A DNA stretch of 64,000 nucleotides from Lachnospiraceae bacterium UBA2864 (GCA_002350525.1 DEFA01000050.1:20322-84321); one strand, 5' to 3'. Shown: positions 34,096-43,232, numbered from the stretch's first letter. The notes: generated by a model not told the origin, from the sequence alone. Translations and numbers: made by a program.

Positions 34096-35481
34096 TCAGT
34101 TAAACAGCTTCTCTGCATCGGAGTATGTCTTATCCGCAGCTTCTTCTGCGGTAATATCTCCCGACACAACCTGCTGAATGTAGTTTCTGTAATTATCAAC
34201 TACCTCATCCTGTCCCGCCGGACTGAGAACGTTAATCTTTTCAGGCATTTCAAATGTACTTACAAGACTTACGTAATCATACATAATCTTCTGACCGTCG
34301 GTTGCTTCAGCTTCAAGAGACTCACGAACAGCATCGTTTACAGGTATACCTCTCTCTCCCTTTAGAACATTATTACATTCCGTACTATTCTCAAACCAGC
34401 TTATAAACTTTGCTGCCTCTTCCTTATTCTGGCTGTCCTTGGAAACGCAAAGCATCTGTGATGACTGAACTACCGTACCTGCAGGACCGTCCGGACTGAT
34501 TCTCGGAATCGGTGCAAGTGCAAGTGTTCGTCCTTCCCCGGCACATATATCATAAATCGTAGGGAACTGATTAACGGCTACCCATGTCATGGCAGCTTCA
34601 CCTGTTACAAGGAAATCGTTCTCAATGTTTGTGATCTCCATCTCCGCACCGGCATCCGGTGAAGCACCCTTGTTAATAAGATTTGCTCTCATCTGGATGT
34701 AAGGTGTAAGCATCTGCGGATCGGTAAATCCCATTCCCGTAAGATCGAGATTAAAGAATCCGTATTCTCCTACCTTACCCTGCTGAGCTATGTAAGTTGA
34801 ACATCCCGCTATAAACTCACTTGATGTAAAACCTGATGATCCGAAATGTCCTGTCTTCTCTGAAATAGTTATTGCTGCATTTTCAAAATCTTCCCATGTC
34901 CAGTTTTCTGTCGGAAGCGGAACTCCCGCTTCATTAAACATATCAACATCATAAGCAATTCCGTATGTATTAAGACCGTTGGAAAGACCTATCTGATTAC
35001 CGTCCATATCCTGTGTTATCTTTAGATAAGCATCTGATATTCCCGAAGTATCCACTATACCGCTGTCAATGTACTCATCCATATACTGGATCTTATCGAT
35101 ATACTCAGGGAAGTTTCCTCCGAGCTGGAAGATATCCCATACCTGATCGGAAGCTACAAGTGTCTTGAGCTTTGTGAAATAACTGTCAAAATCATAGAAC
35201 TCATATTCGATGTTTACATTCGGATGTTCTTTCTCGTACATCTCAATTACTTCGACCGTGAGGTCATGTCTTGTCTGTGATCCCCACCATGCCATTCTTA
35301 AAGTAACCGGTTCGTCGGTGCTTTCTGAAGCTGTATCCTTTTCTTCCTCTGTAGCTTCCTCAGCAACCGTAGTATTTTCCTGACTTCCCGAAGTAGCTTC
35401 GGTAGCAGTTTCCGGTGTTCCGCATGCTGTCAGCCCTAAGATCATTGAGGCTGCCATAAACGTTGCAAGCTTCTTTCTCAT
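34096..35481 (-). CDS. Sugar ABC transporter substrate-binding lipoprotein
   Basis: A 461-residue extracellular binding protein of the family 1 solute-binding type. Its signal ends in the lipobox LGLTAC (Cys20), followed by an acidic Thr/Glu spacer and the binding fold beginning VTLRMAWWGSQTRHDL. It should catch pectin- or xylan-derived oligosaccharides and deliver them to the two permeases. The ATG at 35481 follows AAAGGGG; a frame opened 66 codons upstream crosses the promoter and is not real. The gene is divergent from an AraC regulator and is controlled by the promoter and operator at 35573-35609. Confidence 0.92.
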   Translation of the reverse strand: MRKKLATFMAASMILGLTACGTPETATEATSGSQENTTVAEEATEEEKDTASESTDEPVTLRMAWWGSQTRHDLTVEVIEMYEKEHPNVNIEYEFYDFDSYFTKLKTLVASDQVWDIFQLGGNFPEYIDKIQYMDEYIDSGIVDTSGISDAYLKITQDMDGNQIGLSNGLNTYGIAYDVDMFNEAGVPLPTENWTWEDFENAAITISEKTGHFGSSGFTSSEFIAGCSTYIAQQGKVGEYGFFNLDLTGMGFTDPQMLTPYIQMRANLINKGASPDAGAEMEITNIENDFLVTGEAAMTWVAVNQFPTIYDICAGEGRTLALAPIPRISPDGPAGTVVQSSQMLCVSKDSQNKEEAAKFISWFENSTECNNVLKGERGIPVNDAVRESLEAEATDGQKIMYDYVSLVSTFEMPEKINVLSPAGQDEVVDNYRNYIQQVVSGDITAEEAADKTYSDAEKLFN

Positions 35482-35506
35482 AATTAGTAAACCCCTTTCA
35501 ACTAGA

Positions 35507-35516
35507 TATTTTGGTA
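35507..35516 (+). promoter_or_regulatory. TATTTTGGTA motif, copy 1
   Basis: Exact TATTTTGGTA in the 5' leader of the binding-protein gene; one of three local copies and a candidate site for the neighbouring AraC protein. Confidence 0.5.
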
Positions 35517-35572
35517 AAAATATTAAGCGATAACTTCCAGACCGTTTTATTAAGTTATCACTTGACGAGTTG

Positions 35573-35601
35573 ATTATATTATGTAAGCACTTACAATAAT
35601 A
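35573..35601 (-). promoter_or_regulatory. Promoter of the sugar importer operon
   Basis: On the minus strand TATAAT (35578-35573) with a poor -35 TATTAT (35601-35596). The 17-base spacer is filled by the palindrome at 35582-35595, so repressor binding should block polymerase. Confidence 0.65.
35582..35595. promoter_or_regulatory. LacI-type operator in the importer promoter
   Basis: TGTAAGCACTTACA, the exact reverse complement of the uxaB operator at 26549-26562, lying between -35 and -10. Confidence 0.75.
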
Positions 35602-35609
35602 CCAAAATA
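35600..35609 (-). promoter_or_regulatory. TATTTTGGTA motif, copy 2, overlapping the importer -35
   Basis: Exact minus-strand TATTTTGGTA touching the weak -35 of the importer promoter, the usual place for an AraC-type class II activator. Confidence 0.55.
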
Positions 35610-35716
35610 TTAGCTGTATTTTTGGATTTTTACTGTTTTTTTGTGTTTTTTGTGATATCATGTTTGTAAAATGTGACAAAAAATATCAATCCGGAAAGGA
35701 ATTTATAGATAATTTT

Positions 35717-36550
35717 ATGATTACGAAAGAATATCATGACGGCATATTTATAGAGCAGCAGACGCGTGTTCCCACATTTATGATGAACTATGAACACACG
35801 CATAATTATTGTGAGATCTTCTATCTGAAAAAGGGAATGTGTACTTATACGGTAGAAAAGAAGAAGTATCATCTCAGTGCGGGAGACATATTTATAGTAA
35901 GAGCCGGAGACTCCCACAGCACATGTTACGAAGGTACCGAAGAATGCCAGAGACTTGTGATCGCATGTAATTCCGACCTTCTTCATAAGGAATTTCTCGA
36001 CAAGCATCCCGAAGTATGTCGTACCATATCTACGTCCGGCAAAGTTGTCTTAAGCGACATGGTAAAGAATAAGCTTGAAGCTCTTTTTAGCGACATGATG
36101 TTTGAAAACGATATGCCTGATGACTACTCTTCGGATCTTATGATACTTCTGGTAATGAAACTTCTCCTTATAATCCAGCGTCACGGTATATTTGTTTATG
36201 AACAGCTTGATTCCTCCAACGAGATAAGCTCGGACATCGAACAGGCTATAAATTATATCGCCCTTAACTATTCTTTGTCACTTACGCTTGATGAGATATC
36301 TTCCATGTTCGGTCTGTGCCCATCGTACTTTTCAAAAAAGTTCAAGCAGGAAACCGGAATGACTTTTAAAGAATATGTAAATTACATACGCCTGCATAAA
36401 GCTATACAGATGCTTCTCACAACTGATGATTCCATTACGAAGATAGCCCTTGCCTGCGGCTTTAACAGCAGCAATTATTTTAAAGACTGCTTCCACAAGA
36501 GTTTTAATATATCACCGAGAGAATACAGAAAATTACGAATTTCCATTTGA
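35717..36550 (+). CDS. AraC family regulator of the importer and pectinase genes
   Basis: A regulator of 277 residues if it starts at the ATG at 35717. The N-terminal cupin contains YEHTHNYCEIFYLKKGMCTY and the C-terminal hundred residues hold two helix-turn-helix units (LDEISSMFGLCPSYFSKKFK and IALACGFNSSNYFKDCFHKS). The start is unsure: an ATG at 35660 gives 19 more residues but overlaps a likely -10 region (TAAAAT at 35667) and has no ribosome binding site, while AAGGA lies 16 bases before 35717. Position between the importer and GH28 suggests that it activates both in response to an imported sugar. Confidence 0.85.
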   Translation: MITKEYHDGIFIEQQTRVPTFMMNYEHTHNYCEIFYLKKGMCTYTVEKKKYHLSAGDIFIVRAGDSHSTCYEGTEECQRLVIACNSDLLHKEFLDKHPEVCRTISTSGKVVLSDMVKNKLEALFSDMMFENDMPDDYSSDLMILLVMKLLLIIQRHGIFVYEQLDSSNEISSDIEQAINYIALNYSLSLTLDEISSMFGLCPSYFSKKFKQETGMTFKEYVNYIRLHKAIQMLLTTDDSITKIALACGFNSSNYFKDCFHKSFNISPREYRKLRISI

Positions 36551-36572
36551 CGAGTAAGAGATTCAATGTTAG

Positions 36573-36582
36573 TATTTTGGTA
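36573..36582 (+). promoter_or_regulatory. TATTTTGGTA motif, copy 3, upstream of GH28
   Basis: Third exact copy, in the 93-base gap between the AraC and GH28 genes, suggesting separate activation of the pectinase gene. Confidence 0.5.
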
Positions 36583-36643
36583 CACGGACTTGGAACCAGA
36601 CCGCCCGGTTTGTGAATCATACAGTTTTTTCAGGAGACGTATT

Positions 36644-37984
36644 ATGATTTATTATGTACTGGATTTCGGTGCAATCGGCGATGGTTCACACAGTGATACC
36701 GCAGCTATCCAGGCTGCAATCGATGCATGCCATAAAGCCGGCGGCGGCCGTGTTGTATTGTCCAAAGATCATATATTTCGATCAGGAACCATTTTCTTAA
36801 AATCCAATGTGGATTTTCATATTGAAGAAGGGGCAACTCTTCTCGCCAGCGATGTAATCAAAGATTTTGATGCATTTTCCAGCACTCTGACTTCCCCCGA
36901 AATAAGTGTTCCCACTTATGAGAATTGCGAATATCAGGGATGTCCTTCTATGTTTTTCATATATGCGAAAGACGAGACCAATGTAACAGTTTCCGGAAAA
37001 GGAATAATAGACGGAAATGAAGAGATATTTTACGGAAAGATCACTTCCTGGCATATAGACGGAAGTTTTTATCCTCGTGTACCTCTTATGTTTTTTGAAC
37101 ACATTGACGGCCTGACCGTTCAGGATGTTACTTTACGAAGAAGTGCTTTCTGGACCGTTCATCCCATAGGCTGCAGTAATGTAAACATAAACAACCTTTT
37201 TATCGATAATAACTTAAAGCTTGCAAACTGCGACGGAATCGATCCGGATCATTGTAAAAATGTAAGGATAACCAATTGCCGCATAAAGTCAGCGGATGAC
37301 TGTATAGTTTTCAAAAATACCCACTACGGAAAAGCCTACGGTCCGTGCGAAAACATTCTGGTCGATAACTGCAATCTGACTTCCACAAGTGCCGCGATCA
37401 AGTTTGGCACCGAAAGTGAAGACGATTTCAGAAACATCACCATATGTAACTGCTGCATAACAGACAGTAATCGTGGTATATCCCTGCAGCTTAGGGATAA
37501 CGGAAATATTGAAAACGTAAGCTTTGAAAACATATCAATTGATTGCAGAATGTTTTCACAGGAACACTGGTGGGGAGACGGTGAACCTATCGCCGTTACA
37601 GCGGTAAAACGTAAAAGTGATACAGCTATAGGTTTCATCAGAAATGTAACTTTCAACAACGTTTCATGTGTGTGTGAGAACGGAATTATGATCTACGGCG
37701 ATCCGTCAGTCAACATAAACCGTATCTCATTCAAAAACCTACACATGAAGCTGCGGAATAAAACCGGAGACATCAGAACTACCAGAGATTTACGCCCGTG
37801 CGATGAATCACCTACGGTACCTGCATCCCCATCCTGCTTCTATGTACGCCATGCCGGCGATATAAATGCAGACCCGTTTTGTCTTGAAATCGATAGTGAT
37901 CTTGCCGAACAATTTACACCTTTTATCGATACAGACGGATGTCATTCGACAAATATCAATACAGTGTTGAAATGCGGAGAGTAA
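36644..37984 (+). CDS. GH28 polygalacturonase-type hydrolase, intracellular
   Basis: A 446-residue right-handed beta-helix enzyme. It has the N-terminal signature DFGAIGDGSHSDTAAIQAAI and the GH28 acid cluster: NCDG with Asp197 and SADDC with Asp218-Asp219, followed by IKFGTES where other members have their His motif. It should hydrolyse galacturonate linkages, either exo-polygalacturonase or rhamnogalacturonan oligomer cleavage; the exact mode is not decided. There is no signal peptide, so it acts on imported oligomers. The ATG at 36644 follows CAGGAG; the longer frame from 36566 has no such site. Four bases separate it from the DUF624 gene. Confidence 0.9.
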   Translation: MIYYVLDFGAIGDGSHSDTAAIQAAIDACHKAGGGRVVLSKDHIFRSGTIFLKSNVDFHIEEGATLLASDVIKDFDAFSSTLTSPEISVPTYENCEYQGCPSMFFIYAKDETNVTVSGKGIIDGNEEIFYGKITSWHIDGSFYPRVPLMFFEHIDGLTVQDVTLRRSAFWTVHPIGCSNVNINNLFIDNNLKLANCDGIDPDHCKNVRITNCRIKSADDCIVFKNTHYGKAYGPCENILVDNCNLTSTSAAIKFGTESEDDFRNITICNCCITDSNRGISLQLRDNGNIENVSFENISIDCRMFSQEHWWGDGEPIAVTAVKRKSDTAIGFIRNVTFNNVSCVCENGIMIYGDPSVNINRISFKNLHMKLRNKTGDIRTTRDLRPCDESPTVPASPSCFYVRHAGDINADPFCLEIDSDLAEQFTPFIDTDGCHSTNINTVLKCGE

Positions 37985-37987
37985 CAG

Positions 37988-38599
37988 ATGGAAAGAATAT
38001 TTAATATCGATAATCCCATATGGAAATTTATAGGTAACATTGCCGATATGTTTCTGCTTTCATTATTATGGTATATATGCCTCATCCCGCTTGTAACCGC
38101 GGGGTGCGGTACCACCGCAGTTTACTATGTGACTTTAAAAATGACCAGAGACCTTGAGGGAAAAACATTTTCACAGTTTAAGAAATCTTTTAAAATGAAC
38201 TTTAAACAATCCACTGTAATGTGGGTTCCTGCAGTTATTATTCTGGCAATCCTTTTCCTGGATATCAGAATGGCCATGCTCAGTAATTCTGCAATAGGTC
38301 CTGTACTTGCGGGGTTCTTCTTTGTAACGGCACTTATAATATATCTTTTGTTATCCATGCTGTTCCCGTTAATTGCAAGATGTGAGGATTCAAATATAGC
38401 ACAGCTGAAAAACTGTGCAAAAATATGCATTCGAAATCCTCTTGCGGTTTTATCAATTGCTTTGATCAATACTGCCACATTTTTGTTCGGATTATTTGTA
38501 TTCTGGCCTTTGCTCCTAATAGCGCCGGGATTAAGCGCATACTTAAATTCTTATGTGATCAATCGTATATTCGATAAATATTCTATGGACCTGTTATAA
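37988..38599 (+). CDS. YesL-like DUF624 membrane protein
   Basis: A 203-residue protein with about five hydrophobic segments. The start MERIFNIDNPIWKFIGNIAD and VTAGCGTTAVYYVTLKM are characteristic of the DUF624/YesL family. Its genes nearly always sit in pectin, rhamnogalacturonan or hemicellulose loci; the molecular role is unknown, perhaps aiding a sugar importer or its regulation. It is cotranscribed with GH28. Confidence 0.9.
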   Translation: MERIFNIDNPIWKFIGNIADMFLLSLLWYICLIPLVTAGCGTTAVYYVTLKMTRDLEGKTFSQFKKSFKMNFKQSTVMWVPAVIILAILFLDIRMAMLSNSAIGPVLAGFFFVTALIIYLLLSMLFPLIARCEDSNIAQLKNCAKICIRNPLAVLSIALINTATFLFGLFVFWPLLLIAPGLSAYLNSYVINRIFDKYSMDLL

Positions 38600-38604
38600 A
38601 AAGC

Positions 38605-38645
38605 ATCGGTGCCTGTTTCGGATAACTACCGAAACAGACACCGAT
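38605..38645 (+). terminator. Hairpin after the GH28-DUF624 operon
   Basis: A 17-bp stem with one mismatch (ATCGGTGCCTGTTTCGG with CCGAAACAGACACCGAT, seven-base loop) just after the stop. The following ATTTATAAG is only a weak U-tract. Confidence 0.65.
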
Positions 38646-38794
38646 ATTTATAAGCTTATATACCTTTATTTGCCGAATCATATCGGCCGATTTAAGGAGG
38701 GTTTGGTAAAAAGCTTGACTGACAGAGCATTCCCGAAAATGCTACTGTCGTCACCGACTATGAGATTATCATTTTTATAGGCAGATAACACTCA

Positions 38795-40264
38795 TTAATA
38801 ATTTATCTGACTTACCGAAATAATACTTCCGTCCATCGCATTCATGACTATCGCTGTACTATATTCATTAGCCAAGAACTCCCACGCGGGAACAAATGTA
38901 CATTCTTTCTGATCACTTGGAGAAGGCATCGGATAATACACCAGATACGCATCCGAAATATTAATCGTTTTTCCTGAAAAGACTGTAGGATCCATACTAT
39001 CCGCAAGTTCGTTTTCAAGTGCCGGTACGAGACTGTCAAAACTCAGCACCGGTACATTATCGGATACCTTTTCTTCGAATTCATAATTATATGTATATCT
39101 GAATCCCATTATACCTTTATCAGTAAGGTAGACCTGTCCGTCACTGTATAAAGAATCTTCACTATCACCAAACGGAAGATAAACTTCCTGATTGCTTATA
39201 TAACGTCCGAGATCAGCTATAAATCCGTTAATCTCAGAATTATCCGGGCCGATTTCATCAAAGCACTTCTTAATATCAAAAATGTTCTCCATTGACCAGC
39301 TATTTTCATATACCGTTTTCTGAAGTGCAGCCCCGGATACATAGAACAGCTGTTCCTTATCCTCTTCACTTCCTGTGACCCCAAACTGCATATAATTCTC
39401 AGGTATTTTTATCCCGGCTTTCTCTCTCAGAAACGACTCTGCATCTTTCAATTCCGATTCCCCGCTTCCTTTAAGCTTATCCGTGGCCAGGAAATCCTGT
39501 ACGGTCGCCTGATTTCTTAAATCCTCGGGAATCCAGAAATTCATTACCGTATCAATATTGGAATTACCCAGAAAGTCTCCGACCTTCTTTGGAAAATATC
39601 CTATAAATGCTGTGTTATCCCGTTTATCAAATCCCAAAGAAAGCTGATATGTTACTCCGTTTACATCGCCTTCATATGTATGTATATAGTAATTCTCATC
39701 ATCTACCCAGCCCGGCATATTTGAATTACTGACCTCTTCATCACGGGTTTTACTCTCTGCCGCTTCGGCAGCTTCCTCATTATAGGTAAGATATAATCCG
39801 ATCATGCTATCAATCAATTCGCTTGAATCTCCATTATCCACACTTAAGACTCTGTCTGCTTTTTCTGCTCCGGCTCCCAACAGGCTGCTTACTGTCTCCT
39901 CTTCCTTAAAATCCGATTCTTCTATCTTCCTGATCTTATATGACGGAAGCTGTTCCGTATCTCTCACCGAAACATGGGCATCAATATTCACCGATATATC
40001 TCCTATAGTAAAATCACCTTTAAGATTGGCTTCTTCCCCACCAAGTTTATCCGAAAGGCTTCCTTCCAAATAGCTTCCCGGGTCAGCACTTCCTTCAGCA
40101 CTCACTTCCGATGAACCGGTTTCGACTTCCGATTCACCTACGGTCACACTCTGCACGGTTCCTCCGTATTCCTCCACTGTTTCCGTCTGTTTGGCACCAC
40201 ATCCTGTAAGTGAGATTGCAAGTAACATTGCGATAATCCCTTTATTTATCTTTTTTCTGATCAT
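38795..40264 (-). CDS. Lipoprotein, paralog 1 of a tandem pair
   Basis: A 489-residue acidic lipoprotein (lipobox AISLTGC, Cys22) with a Ser/Glu-rich spacer and a large mixed domain. It shares order and wording with the next gene (QLPSYKIRKIEES versus ELPSYKVSTIEES, and a closing part reading AWEFLANEYSTAIVMNAMDG). The pair resembles DUF6034-type lipoproteins of Lachnospiraceae as far as I can recall; function unknown. It lies 26 bases after its paralog and is probably cotranscribed. Repeated Tyr/Asp-rich motifs suggest a beta-rich surface protein, not an enzyme with a known active site. Confidence 0.7.
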   Translation of the reverse strand: MIRKKINKGIIAMLLAISLTGCGAKQTETVEEYGGTVQSVTVGESEVETGSSEVSAEGSADPGSYLEGSLSDKLGGEEANLKGDFTIGDISVNIDAHVSVRDTEQLPSYKIRKIEESDFKEEETVSSLLGAGAEKADRVLSVDNGDSSELIDSMIGLYLTYNEEAAEAAESKTRDEEVSNSNMPGWVDDENYYIHTYEGDVNGVTYQLSLGFDKRDNTAFIGYFPKKVGDFLGNSNIDTVMNFWIPEDLRNQATVQDFLATDKLKGSGESELKDAESFLREKAGIKIPENYMQFGVTGSEEDKEQLFYVSGAALQKTVYENSWSMENIFDIKKCFDEIGPDNSEINGFIADLGRYISNQEVYLPFGDSEDSLYSDGQVYLTDKGIMGFRYTYNYEFEEKVSDNVPVLSFDSLVPALENELADSMDPTVFSGKTINISDAYLVYYPMPSPSDQKECTFVPAWEFLANEYSTAIVMNAMDGSIISVSQINY

Positions 40265-40290
40265 AATAGTCCTCCACCCTTTTTATTAAT

Positions 40291-41745
40291 CTAGTAATCA
40301 TATATAATGTCAAGCAGACTTCCGTCCATGGCGTTCAGTAACACCACTACCCCGGCATTCGATGTTATAAACTCCCACGCCGGAATATATGTAGTCTCAT
40401 CCGGGTTCTCCGGTGAATCAACCGGATAATATGCAATTCTCGCATATTCAAAGCATAAACTGGACTCCGGACATTGGGTCACATCCAGATTATCGGTTAC
40501 AGCTTCTTCAAAGGCACTGATAACATTGTCGTAACTCAGAACCGGCACGTTATAAGACAGCACATCGTCAAACTCTTTATCGATTGTAAGATTGTAACCA
40601 AGGATAGCTTCATCGGTAAAATAAACTATTCCTCCCTGATGTATTCCGTTTATTCCCTGACTCATATCAAAGAAAAAATCCTGATTGGCGAGCGATGCGC
40701 CGTAAGACGCTTCAAAACCGTTAAATTCATAACTGTTCGGTCCCATATTTTCCAGAACTTCCTTCAGATCATATATATTTTCAAGATCCCTCAGGCTTTC
40801 ATGACCGTTTTGCTGAAGCTTGGATTTTGAAAGAAATATTATATACTCTTTCGTATTTTCATATTCATCCTTCTGTATAAATCCTTCAGGTGTTTTCAGG
40901 CCAAGATCCGTTCTTATCTCACTGTCGGCCTCTGAAAGAATCGCATCATAATTTCTTTCCGGCTCTTCGCCTATTAATTCTTTTACATCCGGCACTGAAG
41001 CAAGTCCGGGCTCCATCCAGTATTCCGTCATATAATCGAGATCCGGATTCCCCAGAACCTCACCGGGATTCTTCGGAAAGTAAGCCACATACTCGGCTTT
41101 TTCTTTCTTGTCATAACCTAAGAATAATTCATACTCGACTCCGTCACTCATTCCTTCATAAGTGTGTATAAAATACTCTTCTTCATCCCGCCAGCCCGGT
41201 GCTGTCGTTGCCGTCATTATCTCTTCCGGGAGTTTTAAATCATCTCCGCTGACACTGTTATATTGAAGATATAAACCGTTTATTCCCTGAACCACTATCT
41301 CGGAATCGCCTTCGGCGATACTGAGGTCTCTTTCAATCTTCCTGGCACTGTCACCCAGAAGATTTTTAACTATCTCCGATTCATTAATCTCCGATTCTTC
41401 AATAGTTGATACCTTATATGAAGGAAGCTCTTCCGTATCCTTTACCTCAACATTGGTCTTTACATCAACCGATATACCCGAAGCCGTAAAGGTGCTTTCC
41501 CAGTAATGCTCGGCTCCGCCCAGCTTATCCACCAAACTTCCGTCCTCATCCGCAGACATATCTACAGCTTCTTTGACGGTTGTATCCCCCGTCTCTTCCG
41601 ATAGCTGTTCTTCTGTCAACGTTGAGGCATCAGAAGTTTCCTCGATATTACCGTAATCTGCGACCTCGACTTTATCGCTTCCGCAGCCTGTCATAAATAC
41701 CGACAGGCATAAAGCAAGTAATCCTCTGCTTATTTTTTTGACCAT
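40291..41745 (-). CDS. Lipoprotein, paralog 2 of a tandem pair
   Basis: A 484-residue acidic lipoprotein (lipobox SVFMTGC, Cys21) related along its length to the gene downstream. Shared features are the acidic Thr/Glu spacer, LVDKLGG near residue 70, the PSYK block, a Tyr/Trp-containing central part and a C-terminal AWEFITSNAGVVVLLNAMDG. Divergence between the two is large, so the duplication is old or the copies have specialised. It is the promoter-proximal gene of the pair. Function unknown. Confidence 0.7.
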   Translation of the reverse strand: MVKKISRGLLALCLSVFMTGCGSDKVEVADYGNIEETSDASTLTEEQLSEETGDTTVKEAVDMSADEDGSLVDKLGGAEHYWESTFTASGISVDVKTNVEVKDTEELPSYKVSTIEESEINESEIVKNLLGDSARKIERDLSIAEGDSEIVVQGINGLYLQYNSVSGDDLKLPEEIMTATTAPGWRDEEEYFIHTYEGMSDGVEYELFLGYDKKEKAEYVAYFPKNPGEVLGNPDLDYMTEYWMEPGLASVPDVKELIGEEPERNYDAILSEADSEIRTDLGLKTPEGFIQKDEYENTKEYIIFLSKSKLQQNGHESLRDLENIYDLKEVLENMGPNSYEFNGFEASYGASLANQDFFFDMSQGINGIHQGGIVYFTDEAILGYNLTIDKEFDDVLSYNVPVLSYDNVISAFEEAVTDNLDVTQCPESSLCFEYARIAYYPVDSPENPDETTYIPAWEFITSNAGVVVLLNAMDGSLLDIIYDY

Positions 41746-41905
41746 TTACTTTTTCTCCTAACCTCCAACAAAAGCTTAGCATGCTGATCTCTTTTGTTTA
41801 CAACGTGATAATAAACTCAAAATGCATCCAAAATGCATACTAATGTTTAAGTAATTATTAAAATATATTAATTCGGAAACAAAATCATAGATTGAAAGAA
41901 AAAAA

Positions 41906-41926
41906 CCGGCAGGAAATTCCTGCCGG
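41906..41926 (-). terminator. Terminator of metK
   Basis: CCGGCAGGAA-t-TTCCTGCCGG-type perfect inverted repeat, followed on the minus strand by TTTTTTTCTTTC. Confidence 0.9.
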
Positions 41927-41977
41927 ATATATTTAATAATGTTATTATCCCTTTGCTGTACTTTTCGTCATTTTAAA

Positions 41978-43168
41978 TTAGTTGAGATATCCCTTAAGCT
42001 TTTCAGCCATATCTGTCTTCTCCCATGGAACATCGATATCTGTTCTTCCGAAGTGTCCGTAAGCAGCTGTCTGCTTATAGATAGGACGACGAAGGTCAAG
42101 CATCTTAATGATTCCTGCCGGACGAAGGTCGAAGTTCTCTCTTACGATCTCAACAAGCTTCTCATCAGTAAGACGTCCTGTTCCGAATGTATCAACGAAG
42201 ATTGATGTAGGTCTTGCAACACCGATGGCATATGAGAGCTGAACCTCACATTTATCCGCAAGTCCCGCAGCTACGATATTCTTAGCTACGTAACGTGCAG
42301 CATATGCAGCCGAACGGTCAACCTTTGTAGGATCCTTTCCCGAGAAAGCTCCGCCGCCGTGACGAGCGTATCCGCCGTAAGTATCAACGATGATCTTACG
42401 TCCTGTAAGTCCGGAATCTCCGTGAGGTCCGCCGATTACAAAACGTCCTGTCGGATTGATAAAGAACTTTGTATTCTCATCGATCATATCCTCAGGAAGA
42501 ATCTCATCGAAGACATACTTCTTTATATCCTCATGAATCTGCTCCTGTGATACTTCCTCACTGTGCTGAGTTGAAAGAACAACCGCATCAAGTCTTGCAG
42601 GCTTTCCTTCTTCGTCATACTCAACCGTAACCTGAGTCTTTCCATCAGGTCTGAGATAAGGAAGTGTACCGTTCTTACGAACTTCCGTAAGACGTCTTGA
42701 AAGCTTATGTGCAAGTGAGATCGGATATGGCATAAGCTCTGGTGTTTCAACTGATGCATAACCGAACATCATACCCTGATCTCCGGCACCGATTGCTTCG
42801 ATCTCCTCATCGCTCATCTGATTTTCTTTAGCTTCAAGAGCCTTATCAACTCCCATAGCTATGTCTGCACTCTGCTCATCTATTGAAACAATAACACCGC
42901 AGGTATCGCAGTCAAAACCGTACTTAGCTCTGTCGTAACCAATCTCTCTTATTGTATCACGTACAGTCTTCTGAATATCTACGTATGCGCTTGTAGATAT
43001 CTCCCCCATAACAAGTACAAGACCTGTAGTTACTGCTGTCTCGCAGGCTACACGGCTGTTCGGATCCTGACGAAGCATCTCGTCAAGGATAGCATCTGAG
43101 ATCTGATCGCAGATTTTATCCGGATGTCCTTCTGTAACGGACTCAGATGTAAAAAGTCTTCTTTCCAT
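41978..43168 (-). CDS. metK: S-adenosylmethionine synthetase
   Basis: Makes S-adenosylmethionine from methionine and ATP. The 396-residue protein has the ATP motif FTSESVTEGHPDKICDQISD, GAGDQGMMFGYA and the P-loop-like GGGAFSGKDPTKVDRSAAYA, all intact. The ATG at 43168 follows AAGGAG at five bases; the frame extends 36 codons upstream, but that part lies over an inverted-repeat structure. It is controlled by the SAM riboswitch upstream, which gives feedback by its own product. Confidence 0.97.
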   Translation of the reverse strand: MERRLFTSESVTEGHPDKICDQISDAILDEMLRQDPNSRVACETAVTTGLVLVMGEISTSAYVDIQKTVRDTIREIGYDRAKYGFDCDTCGVIVSIDEQSADIAMGVDKALEAKENQMSDEEIEAIGAGDQGMMFGYASVETPELMPYPISLAHKLSRRLTEVRKNGTLPYLRPDGKTQVTVEYDEEGKPARLDAVVLSTQHSEEVSQEQIHEDIKKYVFDEILPEDMIDENTKFFINPTGRFVIGGPHGDSGLTGRKIIVDTYGGYARHGGGAFSGKDPTKVDRSAAYAARYVAKNIVAAGLADKCEVQLSYAIGVARPTSIFVDTFGTGRLTDEKLVEIVRENFDLRPAGIIKMLDLRRPIYKQTAAYGHFGRTDIDVPWEKTDMAEKLKGYLN

Positions 43169-43198
43169 TTTTGCTCCTTTCATAAATACAGTACCGGC

Positions 43199-43229
43199 AT
43201 CGAGGAAGTGAGGAAAGCACTTCCTCGAT
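43199..43229 (-). repeat. Perfect 12-bp hairpin next to the metK ribosome binding site
   Basis: ATCGAGGAAGTG-7 bases-CACTTCCTCGAT. In RNA it would form a very stable stem about 20 bases before AAGGAG. On the minus strand it is followed by GCCGGTACTG, not a U-tract, so it is not a standard terminator. Confidence 0.8.
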
Positions 43230-43232
43230 GAT

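Noticed and set aside
34096..35679. Long N-terminal extension of the binding protein
   Set aside because: The extra 66 codons run through the promoter and operator; the lipoprotein signal begins at 35481 with a proper ribosome binding site.
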